Below the pieces are notes generated by a model, which was not told where the DNA came from, searched no databases, and saw only the letters and a list, made by a program, of their open reading frames with translations. A stretch of DNA of 64,000 nucleotides from Deltaproteobacteria bacterium (GTDB taxonomy: Bacteria; JADJOY01): assembly GCA_016713535.1 (NCBI GenBank), contig JADJOY010000032.1, positions 51,027 to 115,026 on the forward strand, given 5' to 3'. The translations under genes were made by a program, and so were the position numbers. This document shows positions 9,175-19,262 of the stretch, piece by piece. How positions within the stretch are numbered: the stretch's first letter is position 1; every line of letters starts with the position of its first letter.

Positions 9175-9233
9175 GACAGGGCTCGCCGACCTCGCCGGTC
9201 AACATACCCGCCAGCCCCGCGAACGCGTGGCGG

Positions 9234-10259
9234 TCAGTGCGTGGGGTCGCCAGGGAACTCGCGCTGCCAATCTTGCTTCATGTCGACGATCGTCCACCCC
9301 TTGGCACGCGCCTCGTCGAGCCCCTTGTCGAGGCGCCCCACGGCGCTCGTCCGATCGTAGGCCCACTCGCGCTCGGCGTCGGTGTGCCGGACGTAGACGC
9401 AGAGCCTGGGCCCCGCGCCACCGGCGGTCCACTGCAACATCTGCAGATCGCCGTCGGAGTTGCCGAACGCGGCGACCGGACGCCGCCCGACCCGTGCCTG
9501 GATACCGGCCGGCTTGCCCGGCCCATCGTCGATGAACTCGACCTCGGGCAGCCGTGCGAGCACCGGCTGCCCGGCGCGGACCTCGAACCGGGTCCGGATG
9601 CTGCTGCCGATCACCTGCTCGGGCGGGACGCCGTAGACCCGCTCGGCCCACGGCCGCATGAACTCCACTCCACCACCCGAGACGATGTAGGTCGCGAACC
9701 CGTTGGCGCGCAGATAGGCGAGCAGCTCGACCATGGGTTGGTACACCATCTCGGTGTAGAGCCGCCCGGTCGTGGGATGACGCGCGCTCGCGATCCAGTC
9801 GCTCACGATGGACGCGAACTCGTCGGTGGTGGTGCCGGCGTGACTCGCGATCACGAGCTCGAGCAGCGCGTGCTCGCCACCCGCGAGCGCCGCCTTGGTG
9901 TCGCCGGCAAGCACCGAGCGGAACGGCTCTCTCTCCTTCCACTCGGGGTGTGACGGCGCGAGCGCCTTCACCCGGTCGAACGCGAACAGCGCCTGGACGT
10001 AGAGCGGCTGCTCGGCCCACAAGGTACCGTCGTTGTCGAACACGGCGATGCGCTCCGCGGGTGCGACGAAGGTCGGGCTCCCTACGGCGGTGGTCTTGGC
10101 GACGAAGCCGACGATCGCCGCGCGAGACCCGCTGTCCTTCCAGCTCGGCAGCACGTCCGCCGCGGCGGCCGCGACCACCGTCGCGGCCCACGCCGCGACG
10201 ACGTGCGCGCCCAGGCGCCATCGGTTCCGAGGCGAGCCCGCCCGGTCACGGCGCGTCAT
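9234..10259 (-). CDS. Secreted or membrane-anchored HAD-family phosphatase
   Basis: A 341-residue protein with an N-terminal signal or anchor segment (about residues 15-35) followed by a haloacid dehalogenase domain. Motif I, DNDGT, has its catalytic aspartates at D75 and D77; motif II lies in YIVSGGG and motif IV in FGNSDGDLQM. The organisation resembles phosphoserine-phosphatase-like HADs exported to the periplasm. Its ATG overlaps the stop of the arylsulfatase (ATGA, 10256-10259), so the two are translationally coupled. A role in releasing phosphate next to released sulfate is inference. Confidence 0.85.
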   Translation of the reverse strand: MTRRDRAGSPRNRWRLGAHVVAAWAATVVAAAAADVLPSWKDSGSRAAIVGFVAKTTAVGSPTFVAPAERIAVFDNDGTLWAEQPLYVQALFAFDRVKALAPSHPEWKEREPFRSVLAGDTKAALAGGEHALLELVIASHAGTTTDEFASIVSDWIASARHPTTGRLYTEMVYQPMVELLAYLRANGFATYIVSGGGVEFMRPWAERVYGVPPEQVIGSSIRTRFEVRAGQPVLARLPEVEFIDDGPGKPAGIQARVGRRPVAAFGNSDGDLQMLQWTAGGAGPRLCVYVRHTDAEREWAYDRTSAVGRLDKGLDEARAKGWTIVDMKQDWQREFPGDPTH

Positions 10260-11806
10260 TGCTTGGTGCCGGCGGTCACCGCCTCCATCACGCGATCGAG
10301 GTTGAAGCTGCCGGGCTTCTGGCGGGGCGGGAACTCGCGGAAGCTCTGGACCCAGTTGCCGACGTAGGACATCGCGGGAGCGAACGCGAACATGTGCTCC
10401 ACGAACCAGCGGTCGTAGTCCATGCCGATCTCGTGGGCGAGTTCGAACGGGTCCATCCGCAGGTTGGTCAGCATGGGCGCGCGCAGCACCTCGAACGGCT
10501 CCTGCCAGACGTGCAGGCCGTGAGCGTTCTGCCTGAGGAACGTCACCTTCCAGTTGTCGTAGCGCAGCGCCGCGACGCTGCCGTCGTCGGTCCAGTAGAG
10601 GAACTCCTTGCGCGGCCACTCGGCCCCGCCCTTGAGCGCGGGACCGAGGTCGTAGCCGTCGAGGTGAACCTTGTAGGTCGTCCCGCCGACCTTGCGGCCT
10701 TTGAGCAGGTCCTCCTTGACGGTCGTGTCGCCGGCCGCGGCCAGCAACGTCGTGAGCATGTCCTCGTGCGCGCCGACGTCGTTGACGATCGTGCCCGGCT
10801 CGATCACGCCGGGCCACCGGATGGCGCACGGCACGCGGTAGCCGCCCTCCCACTGGGTGTTCTTCTCGCCGCGGAACATGGTGGTGCCGCCGTCGGGCCA
10901 CGAGAACGACTCCGAGCCGTTGTCGGTCGAGTACATGACGATGGTGTTGTCCTCGAGGCCGAGCTCCTTGAGCTTGGCGAGGACCTCGCCGATCTGACGG
11001 TCGTGCTCGACCATGCCGTCGGCGTAGATGCCGAGTCCGGTCTTCCCTGCGACCTCGTCCTTGAGGTGGGTGAACACGTGCATCTTGGTCGAGTTCCACC
11101 ACAGGAAGAACGGCTTGTCGTCCTTCTTGGCGCGCTCCATGAAGTCGAGCGCCTTGGAGTTCACTTCCTCGTCGATCGTCTCCATTCGCTTCTTGGTGAG
11201 CGGCCCGGTGTCCTCGACCCGGCCGTCGGCGAAGCTGTGGATCACGCCCCGCGGCCCGAACTTCTTCTTGAACTCGGGGTTCTTCGGGTAGTCCGGGTTC
11301 TCCGGCTCTTCTTCCGCATTGAGGTGGTAGAGGTTGCCGAAGAACTCGTCGAAGCCGTGCCGGGTGGGCAGCATGTCGTCGCGGTCGCCGAGGTGGTTCT
11401 TGCCGAACTGTCCGGTCATGTAGCCCTGCGCCTTGAGCAGCGTGGCGATCGTCGGGTCCTCCTTCTTCATTCCCTCGGGAGCACCCGGCAATCCCACCTT
11501 GGTGAGCCCAGTGCGGATCGGCGATTGGCCGGTGATGAACGCGGCGCGACCGGCGGTGCAGCTCTGCTGGCCATACCAGTCGGTGAAGAGGGCACCTTGC
11601 TTGGCGATGCTGTCGATGTTGGGTGTCTTGTAGCCCATCATCCCCTGGTTGTAGGCGCTGACGTTGAACTGGCCGATGTCGTCGCCCCAGATCACCAGGA
11701 TGTTTGGCTTCTTGGCCGGAGCCTGGGCTGCCGCGGGCAGCGTCGCGAGGACGCCGATCACCAGCGCGAGCGCGGCGACCCGTAGTGTCGGTTTCGGGGT
11801 GTACAC
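10256..11806 (-). CDS. Secreted arylsulfatase
   Basis: A 516-residue sulfatase with a signal peptide (AALALVIGVLATLPAAA) and the mature start PNILVIWGDD, where the Asp pair binds calcium. The formylglycine site reads SCTAGRAAFITG, with Cys83 and Arg87. This is C-x-A-x-R instead of the usual C-x-P-x-R, a variant accepted by some maturases. Later metal and substrate residues (GKNHLGD, STDNGSE) are present. GTG at 11806 was chosen because AGGAG lies just upstream and the signal peptide begins there; an upstream extension to 11935 is possible but lacks such support. It likely cleaves sulfate esters in the periplasm and is co-expressed with the HAD phosphatase. Confidence 0.92.
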   Translation of the reverse strand: MYTPKPTLRVAALALVIGVLATLPAAAQAPAKKPNILVIWGDDIGQFNVSAYNQGMMGYKTPNIDSIAKQGALFTDWYGQQSCTAGRAAFITGQSPIRTGLTKVGLPGAPEGMKKEDPTIATLLKAQGYMTGQFGKNHLGDRDDMLPTRHGFDEFFGNLYHLNAEEEPENPDYPKNPEFKKKFGPRGVIHSFADGRVEDTGPLTKKRMETIDEEVNSKALDFMERAKKDDKPFFLWWNSTKMHVFTHLKDEVAGKTGLGIYADGMVEHDRQIGEVLAKLKELGLEDNTIVMYSTDNGSESFSWPDGGTTMFRGEKNTQWEGGYRVPCAIRWPGVIEPGTIVNDVGAHEDMLTTLLAAAGDTTVKEDLLKGRKVGGTTYKVHLDGYDLGPALKGGAEWPRKEFLYWTDDGSVAALRYDNWKVTFLRQNAHGLHVWQEPFEVLRAPMLTNLRMDPFELAHEIGMDYDRWFVEHMFAFAPAMSYVGNWVQSFREFPPRQKPGSFNLDRVMEAVTAGTKQ

Positions 11807-11891
11807 GGTGGCTCCTGCCGACGAAATCAGTAAGACGTCGGAGGTTCGAGGTGAAACGACTGGCGGGTAAGAAACGACACTACATCGTTTC

Positions 11892-12764
11892 TCATCCGTC
11901 CGATACGGGATTCGTACCGGACTCGGGGCCGCCATCGGGTCGCGACCGCCACTTCAGGTAGAGCCCCGACACGATCGACGCACTGATCAGGTACGCCAGC
12001 ACGCACGCGACGGCGCGCGGGTTCGGCACCACCGCCGCGGCGAGCATCGCGATCCCGACGTGGCGCATCGCGCACGACACGGCGAGCGCCGTGCGATCGC
12101 CCGGATCGGGCCCACCTAGCGCGTGGCCGATGCCGAGGGAGATCCCCGTCATCGCGACCAGCGCGACCATCGGCTGCGGTCCGAGCTCCACCAGCAGGTG
12201 ACCATGGATCGCGAGCAGGCCGACCGCGCCCACCAGCAGCGCGACACCCGCCACCGCGGTGATCCCGTGCGCGAGCCGATCCGCCATCGACGGCAACGCG
12301 CGGCGTAGCACGATCCCGATCAACATCGGGCCGAGGAACGCGCGCGCGATGATCCGCGCCAGCGCGACGGCGCTGACGCTCGTGTCACGGCCCAGTGCCG
12401 CGGCGAGGATCTGCACCCACAGCGGCACCGCCACGATCGCCACCAACGCGGAGGTCGCGACCAGGCTGAACACGTAGCCGCCGCGACCGATGTTCATGAG
12501 GCGTCGGGGCAAGAGCGGCGCGCCGGCCGAGATCGCGAGCACCGTCACGGCGGTCTTCACCGGCGGGCTCATCGGCACCAGCTTCGCCATCGCCAGGATC
12601 ACCACCGGCGTCACGACGTACATCGCGAGCAGCGATCGTCCGAGGAGACCGGGCCGGCGCCACAGGTAGGTCAGGTCGTCGAGCGTCGACGCCAGGCCGA
12701 TGCCGAGCACGAGCAGGGTCACCGCGAGCTGGGTCACCACCAGCAGCACACCGGTCAGCTCCAT
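11892..12764 (-). CDS. Bile acid:sodium symporter family (BASS-like) transporter
   Basis: A ~290-residue protein with about nine hydrophobic segments. Features such as ISAGAPLLPRRL and the late AVSCAMRHVGIAMLAAAV block, where the family crosses two broken helices at the sodium site, support the BASS/SBF superfamily. The GTG at 12767 and ATG at 12764 are adjacent; a GAGGGGG ribosome site favours the ATG. The substrate may be an organic acid. It starts close to the end of the cytochrome gene, on the same strand. Confidence 0.82.
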   Translation of the reverse strand: MELTGVLLVVTQLAVTLLVLGIGLASTLDDLTYLWRRPGLLGRSLLAMYVVTPVVILAMAKLVPMSPPVKTAVTVLAISAGAPLLPRRLMNIGRGGYVFSLVATSALVAIVAVPLWVQILAAALGRDTSVSAVALARIIARAFLGPMLIGIVLRRALPSMADRLAHGITAVAGVALLVGAVGLLAIHGHLLVELGPQPMVALVAMTGISLGIGHALGGPDPGDRTALAVSCAMRHVGIAMLAAAVVPNPRAVACVLAYLISASIVSGLYLKWRSRPDGGPESGTNPVSDG

Positions 12765-12789
12765 CACATCCCCCTCGTTCGTCCGACGG

Positions 12790-15010
12790 TCAGCGGCCGA
12801 TCAACGCCCGCGCCTCGGGCCCGCGGCCCCGGCGCGCGAGGAAGTCGGCCAGGGCCATCTTCGCGTCGGTGCTGGACGGATCCAGCTCGCGCGCGCGGCG
12901 CAACATCGCCTCGGCCTCGCCGTCGCGGCGCCTGCGCGAGGGCGAGCCCGGCGTTGAGCGCGACGCGGCCGTTGCCCGGCATCGCCGCGGCTGCCAGCGC
13001 GAGCAGGCCCGCGGCCTCGTCCATCGAACCCGTCTCCGCGATCAGCAGGCCGAGCGCGTAGCTCGCCTCGGGTAGCTCGGGCTCGCGCGCGACCACCTCG
13101 CGCAACAGCCGCTCGGCCTCGCCGTTCTCGCCGCGCCGCGCGAGCAGCGTCGCGAGGTTCACCTTGGAGGGCGCGCCGAGCGGATCCACCGCGATCGCGC
13201 GCCGGTACGCCGCCTCGGCCAGGCCGTCCTCGCCGCGGCGCTCGTGGAAGACGCCGAGGTCGTGACCGCCGAACGGGAAGTCGAGCGAGCGCTCCATCGC
13301 CGCCACGTACTCCGCCGTGGCGCCACGCAGGCGCACCTGGGAGTCCGGGTCGAGGCGCTCGCTCGGCAGGCCCGCGAGCTGGGCCGCCGCCTCGATCCGC
13401 ACCGCGAGCACCGGATCGCCGAGGAGCGGCGCGAGCGCCGCGACGCGCTCGCCCGGGTCCGCGAGCGGTAGGCCCACGATCGCGGCGTGGCGAAGCCACG
13501 CCTCGGGATCGGCGAGTGCGGCGCGGAAGGCACCGCCGACCTCGGGCCCGGCTTGGCCGGCGAGGAGCGTGAGCGCCGTCGCGCGCGCGATCACCGGCGC
13601 GTTGCGGTCACGGGCGAGCCCGACGAGCCCGTCTCGCGCTGCCGGCTGGCCGCGCCGGCCGGCAGCCAGCACGGTGCCGAAGTGCGGCTTGCGATCGGCG
13701 CCGTACCAGCGATCGAAGGCACCCTCCACCCACTCCAGCGGCCGGTCGGCGTGGCAGCCCGACTGGCTGCACGCGTTCGGCGCTCCGAGCGTGCGCGACA
13801 GATCCGGCCGCGGCACGCGCAGGCTGTGATCGGCGCGGCGGTGGATCACCATGTACGTCGTCTTCGGCATGTGGCACGAGATGCAGCGCGTCGCCTCCGC
13901 CGCCCCGTCGCCGTGATGGTGATGACGGTCGGCGGCGTAGTGCCCGGGCGAGTGACAGCGCAGGCACGGCGCGTCGTCGCCGCCCGCCTTCAGGCTGTGT
14001 GGGTCGTGGCAGTCGCTGCAGCGCACGCCCATCCGGTACATCTTGCTCTGCACGAACGAGCCGTACTCGAAGTCCTCGTCCTGGATCTGGCCGTCGGCGT
14101 GGTAGGTGCCCTCGACCAGCGCCACTGGCAGATGGCCGTCGAGGAGCTCGGCGCGGCGCGGGTCGGGATCGGCGAGATCGGTGCGGCGCGCGTGACACGG
14201 CGCGCAGAGCTCCACCTGCGCACGGCTCGTGAGGCCCGAGGTCCGGCGGGTGAGCCCGTGGTCGGGGAGCGCGGCGCGCCCCGCGGCGGCGGGAGTGTCG
14301 GCCCACGCGACGTGTCGGGAGGCCGGCCCGTGGCAGGCCTCGCAGCTCACGTCGATCTCCGACCACGTCGTCGCGTAGGTGTCGCGCGTCGGGTCGTACC
14401 CCTTGCGCACGTGCGTCGAGTGGCACGAGGCGCACATGCCGTTCCAGTTCTGACCACGCTGCGTCCAGTGCAGCCAGTCGTCGCCAGCGACGACGCGCCC
14501 GGGGTGGAGCGAGAACCAGCGCTCGCGCTCCACGTCCCACGCCACCGGAAACGCCTGCAGTCGGCCACCCGGGAGGTGGACGAGGTACTGCTGGAGCGGC
14601 TCCCAGCCGAAGGTGTAGGCGGCCTCGAGGGTCGCGACCTGACCACCCGGCAGCGCGGTCTCGATCCAGTACCGGCCGTCGCGGCGAAAGAAACGCGCCC
14701 GCTCGCCGTCGCCCTCGAACACGACGTCCGAGAAGTCCCCGCGGACCGTGGCCTCACTGGCTTCCGTCATCGCCAGGTCGTGGTGCGAGCCGGTCCAGGC
14801 CCGGACCTCGGCCTCGTGACAGCGGGCGCAGCCCGCGCGCCCGACGTAGGTGGCGTCGGCGACGATCCGTTCCCGATGGGCCCGGACCTGCGCCTTGCGC
14901 AACGCCGAGTAGGCGCTCGCCGCCAGAGCCACGATCACCAGTAGGGCGAGCGCCGCTCTCCACCCCCGCCGTGTCACGGACGGTCGATGGGCGGCAGCGT
15001 GGCGAGACAT
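12790..15010 (-). CDS. Multiheme c-type cytochrome with HEAT/TPR-like C-terminus (frame break near 12930)
   Basis: A ~740-residue protein with an N-terminal membrane anchor (about residues 19-36). Seven CXXCH haem sites follow (CARCH, CASCH, CEACH, CAPCH, CSDCH, CLRCH, CISCH), plus a CX4CH-like CSQSGCH. The layout resembles cytochrome c554-type electron carriers. The C-terminal third has HEAT-like repeats (PVIARATALTLLAGQ, DPEAWLRHAAIVGLPL) and then TPR units (AEAAYRRAIAVDP, AERLLREVVAREP). Frame is lost near 12930; the +1 frame finishes a last TPR and stops at 12790. It probably acts in periplasmic electron transfer, partner unknown. No clear ribosome site was seen at 15010. Confidence 0.85.
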
Positions 15011-15192
15011 GGGCGGGCGGTGGTGGCCGGGTCTCGGAACGAGACGTGACGGTCACCTTGTAGGCGATCGCGGGCTCGCCGGCCAGGCCCGGGTGTCGGC
15101 TCCCCCTTGGCTCACCCCCGATGCCGAGGCGCGTGATCCCTTCCCCGAGCCGCCGTGGCGCGTAGGGGCCCCACGGGCGAGCCGGACGTCGG

Positions 15193-15675
15193 TCAGGCCG
15201 GGTTGAGCCGCCACAGCGCGAGGTTGAGACTGCCCGCGAGCGTGACCCACGCGAGGTACGGCACGAGCAGCGCACCCGCGAGCCGGTCGATCCGCCAGAA
15301 GAGCACCAGCGTGATCGCGATGGCGAGCCACAGCGCTACGAGCTCGAGGAACGCGAGCGCCGGGCGGTGTAGTCCGAAGAATAGGTACGACCAGAGGGCG
15401 TTGAGCGCGAGCTGAACGAGATACGCCGTCAGCGCGCCGCGCGCGCCGTGGGCCGCGCCGCGCCGCCACGCCCGCCACACCCGCCACGCGGCCACCGCCA
15501 TCGAGGCGTAGAGTACGGTCCAGACCGGCCCGAACACCCAGTCGGGCGGCGTCCACGCCGGCTTGACGAGCGCCGCGTACCACTCGCCCGGCAGGAACCG
15601 AGCGCCCACGCCGGCCGCGACGAACGATGCCGCGAGCCACCCGATCAGCGCGAGTACCTGCTTCTTGCGATCCAT
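15193..15675 (-). CDS. tspO: TspO/MBR family tryptophan-rich sensory protein
   Basis: A 160-residue protein with five hydrophobic helices. The family marks are the WYAALVKPAWTPPDWVFGPVWTVLY block after helix 1 (residues 32-56, shown here only as a landmark) and the LNALWSYLFFG helix. TspO proteins bind porphyrins and act in the outer membrane of alphaproteobacteria; in other bacteria they sit in cytoplasmic membranes. GGAAGGA precedes the ATG. It is divergent from the secretion ATPase. Confidence 0.93.
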   Translation of the reverse strand: MDRKKQVLALIGWLAASFVAAGVGARFLPGEWYAALVKPAWTPPDWVFGPVWTVLYASMAVAAWRVWRAWRRGAAHGARGALTAYLVQLALNALWSYLFFGLHRPALAFLELVALWLAIAITLVLFWRIDRLAGALLVPYLAWVTLAGSLNLALWRLNPA

Positions 15676-15819
15676 TGCCGGTCCTTCCGGCGCTCATCGT
15701 GCCCGGGACAGGGAGGCGCGCCAAACCGGGTGCGGCACCGCGCCGGTTCCGATTGCTCGACCGGACGCGGGCGGGTAGCATCCTCCGAGGCCGCGCGCAC
15801 CGAGCGCCACGCCATCCGA

Positions 15820-17688
15820 ATGCGACCGCTCACCGTCGACTCCATCACCAAGATCCTGGTCGACGCCGGGATCATGACCCCGGACCAGCGACTCGAAGCC
15901 ACCATCAAGGAGCGCGTCCAGCGTCACCGCCTGCTGTCGGACGCACGCAAGCTGGCGGCCCAGACCCGCACCTCGCCACCCTCGCCGTCCGACATCAGCC
16001 CGGTCGACATCATCGCGGGGTTCGGTTTCCCGCGGCTCGGCGCCAAGCGCGGCGAGAAGGTCGATGAAGAGACCGTGATGCGTGCCCTCGCCGACTCGGC
16101 GGGGCTCGAGTTCGTGCGCATCGACCCGCTCAAGCTCGACGCGCAGCTCATCACCAAGGTGGTGTCGCGGCCGTTCGCGCGCCGCCACTCGATCATCCCG
16201 CTCAGCCTCGACAAGCGGCTGCTCACGGTCGCCACCGCCAATCCGTCCGACGACGAGATGGTGCGCAACCTGCGCGCGGTGTCGACCTTCGACATCCGGC
16301 CCGTGGTCAGCACCAAGAGCGACATCCTCAAGACCATCACCGAGTTCTACGGCTTCCGCACCTCGGTGAAGGCCGCCGAGAAGGAGCTGAGGCCGGGGGT
16401 GGACCTCGGCAACCTCGAGCAGCTCGTCCAGCTCCAGACTGACCGCGAGCTCGAGGCCACCGACAAGCACGTCATCAACGCGGTCGAGTACCTCCTGCGC
16501 TACGCCTACGACCAGCGCGCCAGCGACGTCCACATCGAGCCCAAGCGCGAGCAGTCGGTGATCCGGCTTCGCATCGACGGCGTGCTGCACAACGTCCACA
16601 CCATGCCGCGGGTGGTGCACAACGCGATCGTGTCGCGGATCAAGATGCTGGCGCGCCTCGACATCGCCGAGCGCCGCCTGCCCCAGGACGGCCGATTCAA
16701 GACCACCGCCGCGGGCGAGGAGGTGGAGCTGCGCGTGTCCACGTTGCCGGTCGCGTTCGGCGAAAAGACCGTGCTGCGCATCTTCGACCCCGAGCGCTCG
16801 AGCTACGACATCCAGGACCTCGGCTTCTTCGAGCGCGAGCGGCGGCTCTTCCTGCGCATGCTGGAGCGGCCACACGGGATGATCCTGGTCACCGGTCCGA
16901 CCGGCTCGGGCAAGACCACCACGCTCTACGCCGGCATGCGCATGCTCTCCAGCGACGAGCGCAACGTGACGTCGCTCGAGGACCCGATCGAGATGGTGTT
17001 CGAGGAGTTCAACCAGGTGCTGGTCCAGCCCAAGATCGGCATCACGTTCGCCTCGGCCCTGCGCCACGTGCTGCGCCAGGATCCGGACGTGATCATGGTC
17101 GGCGAGATCCGCGACGCCGAGACCGCCACCAACGCGGTACAGGCCGCCCTCACCGGCCACCTGGTGATGTCGACGCTGCACACCAACGACGCGATCGAGG
17201 CGCTCACCCGCCTCGCCGATCTCGGCATCGAGCCGTTCCTGGTGGCGTCGAGCCTGACCGGGGTGGTCGCCCAGCGGCTGCTGCGCACGATCTGTGTGGA
17301 GTGCAAGCGCGAGCGCAAGCTCGACCTGGACGAGTGGCGCGCGCTCGGGCTGCGCGACACGTCGCCCACGCCGATGATGGTCTACGAGGGTGAAGGCTGC
17401 ACGCGCTGTCGTGGCACCGGCTACTACGGCCGCACCTCGGTGGTCGAGATGTTCGAGGTCACCGACGAGGTCGCGAGCCTGATCCGCAGGAGCGCCGGCG
17501 CCGACAAGGTCCGCAAGGCCGCCATCAAGGACGGCATGCGCTCGCTGCGCGAGGCGGCGGTGCTCAAGATGATCAAGGGCGAGACGACGTTCGAGGAGGT
17601 GGTGCGGGTCACCACCTCGCCCGAGGCGCTGAGCGACACCGCCGACCAAGAGCCGATCCTGACCGCCCAGCCGCGCGCCCGCGGCTGA
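15820..17688 (+). CDS. Type II secretion / type IV pilus assembly ATPase (GspE/PilB family)
   Basis: A 622-residue hexameric ATPase. Residues ~1-200 form the N1/N2-like domains. The C-terminal core has Walker A GPTGSGKTT at about 359-367, the Asp box, Walker B (DVIMVGEIRDAET) and the His box (HLVMSTLHTNDA). A tetracysteine zinc module follows (CVECKRE and CTRCRGTGYYGR). Length is slightly above usual GspE. No other pilus or secretion gene is adjacent, so the PilB/GspE distinction is open. The ATG at 15820 fits the start of the domain; its ribosome site is weak. Confidence 0.92.
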   Translation: MRPLTVDSITKILVDAGIMTPDQRLEATIKERVQRHRLLSDARKLAAQTRTSPPSPSDISPVDIIAGFGFPRLGAKRGEKVDEETVMRALADSAGLEFVRIDPLKLDAQLITKVVSRPFARRHSIIPLSLDKRLLTVATANPSDDEMVRNLRAVSTFDIRPVVSTKSDILKTITEFYGFRTSVKAAEKELRPGVDLGNLEQLVQLQTDRELEATDKHVINAVEYLLRYAYDQRASDVHIEPKREQSVIRLRIDGVLHNVHTMPRVVHNAIVSRIKMLARLDIAERRLPQDGRFKTTAAGEEVELRVSTLPVAFGEKTVLRIFDPERSSYDIQDLGFFERERRLFLRMLERPHGMILVTGPTGSGKTTTLYAGMRMLSSDERNVTSLEDPIEMVFEEFNQVLVQPKIGITFASALRHVLRQDPDVIMVGEIRDAETATNAVQAALTGHLVMSTLHTNDAIEALTRLADLGIEPFLVASSLTGVVAQRLLRTICVECKRERKLDLDEWRALGLRDTSPTPMMVYEGEGCTRCRGTGYYGRTSVVEMFEVTDEVASLIRRSAGADKVRKAAIKDGMRSLREAAVLKMIKGETTFEEVVRVTTSPEALSDTADQEPILTAQPRARG

Positions 17689-17741
17689 GCATCGCGGCCG
17701 GGGAATCGCCGGCCGAGACCGTTCCGCCCGAGGAGATCGCC

Positions 17742-18767
17742 ATGGCACCCGTGCGTACCGTCGGAGTGATCGGCGCCGGCAGCTTCGGCACCTCGCTCGC
17801 TGCCCTGCTCACCGACAAAGGCCTCGCGGTGACGTTGTGGAGCCACGGCGAGGACTCGGCGCGGGCGATCCGCGAGGAGCACGAGAACAAGGTCTACCTG
17901 CCGGGAATCCGACTCCCCGACGCGCTCGAGGTGAGCACCGACCTCGCGTCGGTCGTCGCCGGCAAGGACATGGTGCTCTCGGTGCCCCCGTCGCACGTGG
18001 TGCGCGAGCTGTGGGGACGCGCGGCACGCTTTCTCGCCCCCGAGTCGGTGGTGGTGAGCGCCTCCAAGGGGATCGAGGTGGAGTCGGGGCTGGTGATGTC
18101 CCAGGTCCTCGAGCAGGTCCTGCCCGCTCCCAACCGCCCGCGTCTCGCCTTCCTCTCGGGGCCGAGCTTCGCCCGCGAGGTCGCGCAGCACATGCCGACC
18201 GCCGTCGCGGTCGCCTCCACCAGCGACAGCGTCGCGCGCACCGTCCAGGAGGCGCTCGCGACGCCTTACTTCCGCGCCTACACCAACGATGACGTCATGG
18301 GAGTGGAAGTGGGCGGCGCGCTCAAGAACGTGGTGGCGATCGCGTGCGGCGTGAGCGACGGACTCGGCCTCGGCTTCAACACCCGCGCCGCGATCATCAC
18401 TCGCGGGCTCGCGGAGATCACCCGCCTCGGCATCAAGCTCGGCGCCAAGCCGCTCACCTTCGCAGGGCTCGCGGGCATGGGCGACCTGGTGCTCACCTGC
18501 ACCGGGGACCTGTCGCGAAACCGTACCGTCGGCATGCGCCTCGGCAAGGGCGAGAAGCTCGACGAGATCCTGGGCTCGATGCGCATGGTCGCCGAGGGCG
18601 TGCGCACCACGCGCTCGGCCCACGAGCTGGCCCTCAAGCTCTACGTCGACATGCCGATCACCGCGCAGATCTACGCGATGCTCTACAAGGGCCAGTCCCC
18701 CGCCGCCGCGGTGGCCGCCCTGATGGGGCGCGATCTCAAGCCCGAGCTGGCCGGCATCGCGTGGTGA
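17742..18767 (+). CDS. gpsA: Glycerol-3-phosphate dehydrogenase [NAD(P)+]
   Basis: A 341-residue cytosolic enzyme reducing dihydroxyacetone phosphate to sn-glycerol 3-phosphate for phospholipid synthesis. The Rossmann motif GAGSFGTSLA sits at residues 11-20. The catalytic region EVGGALKNVVAIACGVSDG and the substrate loop GLAGMGDLVLTCTGDLSRNR are intact (landmarks near residues 187-205 and 242-261). A GAGGAGA ribosome site precedes the ATG. It lies 53 bp after the secretion ATPase on the same strand and could be cotranscribed. Confidence 0.96.
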   Translation: MAPVRTVGVIGAGSFGTSLAALLTDKGLAVTLWSHGEDSARAIREEHENKVYLPGIRLPDALEVSTDLASVVAGKDMVLSVPPSHVVRELWGRAARFLAPESVVVSASKGIEVESGLVMSQVLEQVLPAPNRPRLAFLSGPSFAREVAQHMPTAVAVASTSDSVARTVQEALATPYFRAYTNDDVMGVEVGGALKNVVAIACGVSDGLGLGFNTRAAIITRGLAEITRLGIKLGAKPLTFAGLAGMGDLVLTCTGDLSRNRTVGMRLGKGEKLDEILGSMRMVAEGVRTTRSAHELALKLYVDMPITAQIYAMLYKGQSPAAAVAALMGRDLKPELAGIAW

Positions 18768-18910
18768 TGGCGAGCCGCCCGCCTGCGCGTCCCGGCGCCC
18801 GACGGGCACCATGTCGGACATCGGTTGCGGAGGCGACGGCTCTCCCCTAGGATGGCGCCCCGCGGCGACGGCCACGACGCGCGCGCCCGGATCGCTCGGC
18901 AGGAGCTCGC

Positions 18911-19222
18911 ATGAACTTCGACCCGATCTACGACCTGATCGACTGGCTCAACGCGACCCAGATCGGCGGGGGGCTGACGCTCTTCCACCTGGTGATGGCG
19001 GTGCTCGCGATCATCATCGGCTACTCGATCGTCAAGGGCCTGCTGCCGGCGGGCAAGAAGAAGGACTACCTGATCGACGTGATGTGCAACGACTGTGGTT
19101 GGGTCGGTCAGGTGAGCAAGTTCACGAAGGTGTGCCAGCAGTGCAAGTCGCTGGCGGTCCGGATGATCAAGCCCGAGGAAGCCGAGGTCGCGAAACGTCG
19201 CCAAAAGGCTCGCAAGCGGTGA
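18911..19222 (+). CDS. Small membrane protein with zinc-ribbon tail
   Basis: A 103-residue protein with one clear transmembrane helix (about 23-46) and a basic cytoplasmic C-terminus carrying C59-x2-C62 and C75-x2-C78, a zinc-ribbon arrangement. The tail ends in a lysine/arginine-rich segment. AGGAG lies six bases upstream of the ATG. It follows gpsA by 143 bp. No family is recognised; the ribbon may bind nucleic acid or a protein partner at the membrane (inference). Confidence 0.7.
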   Translation: MNFDPIYDLIDWLNATQIGGGLTLFHLVMAVLAIIIGYSIVKGLLPAGKKKDYLIDVMCNDCGWVGQVSKFTKVCQQCKSLAVRMIKPEEAEVAKRRQKARKR

Positions 19223-19262
19223 CGAAGGTGGGGGCTCCACCCCGCAGTCAGGCCGTTGACGG

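Noticed and set aside
15694-17748. Very long open frame antisense to the secretion ATPase
   Set aside because: The sense strand carries clear Walker and zinc motifs; the antisense frame is His/Arg/Asp-rich with no domain, a normal effect of high GC.
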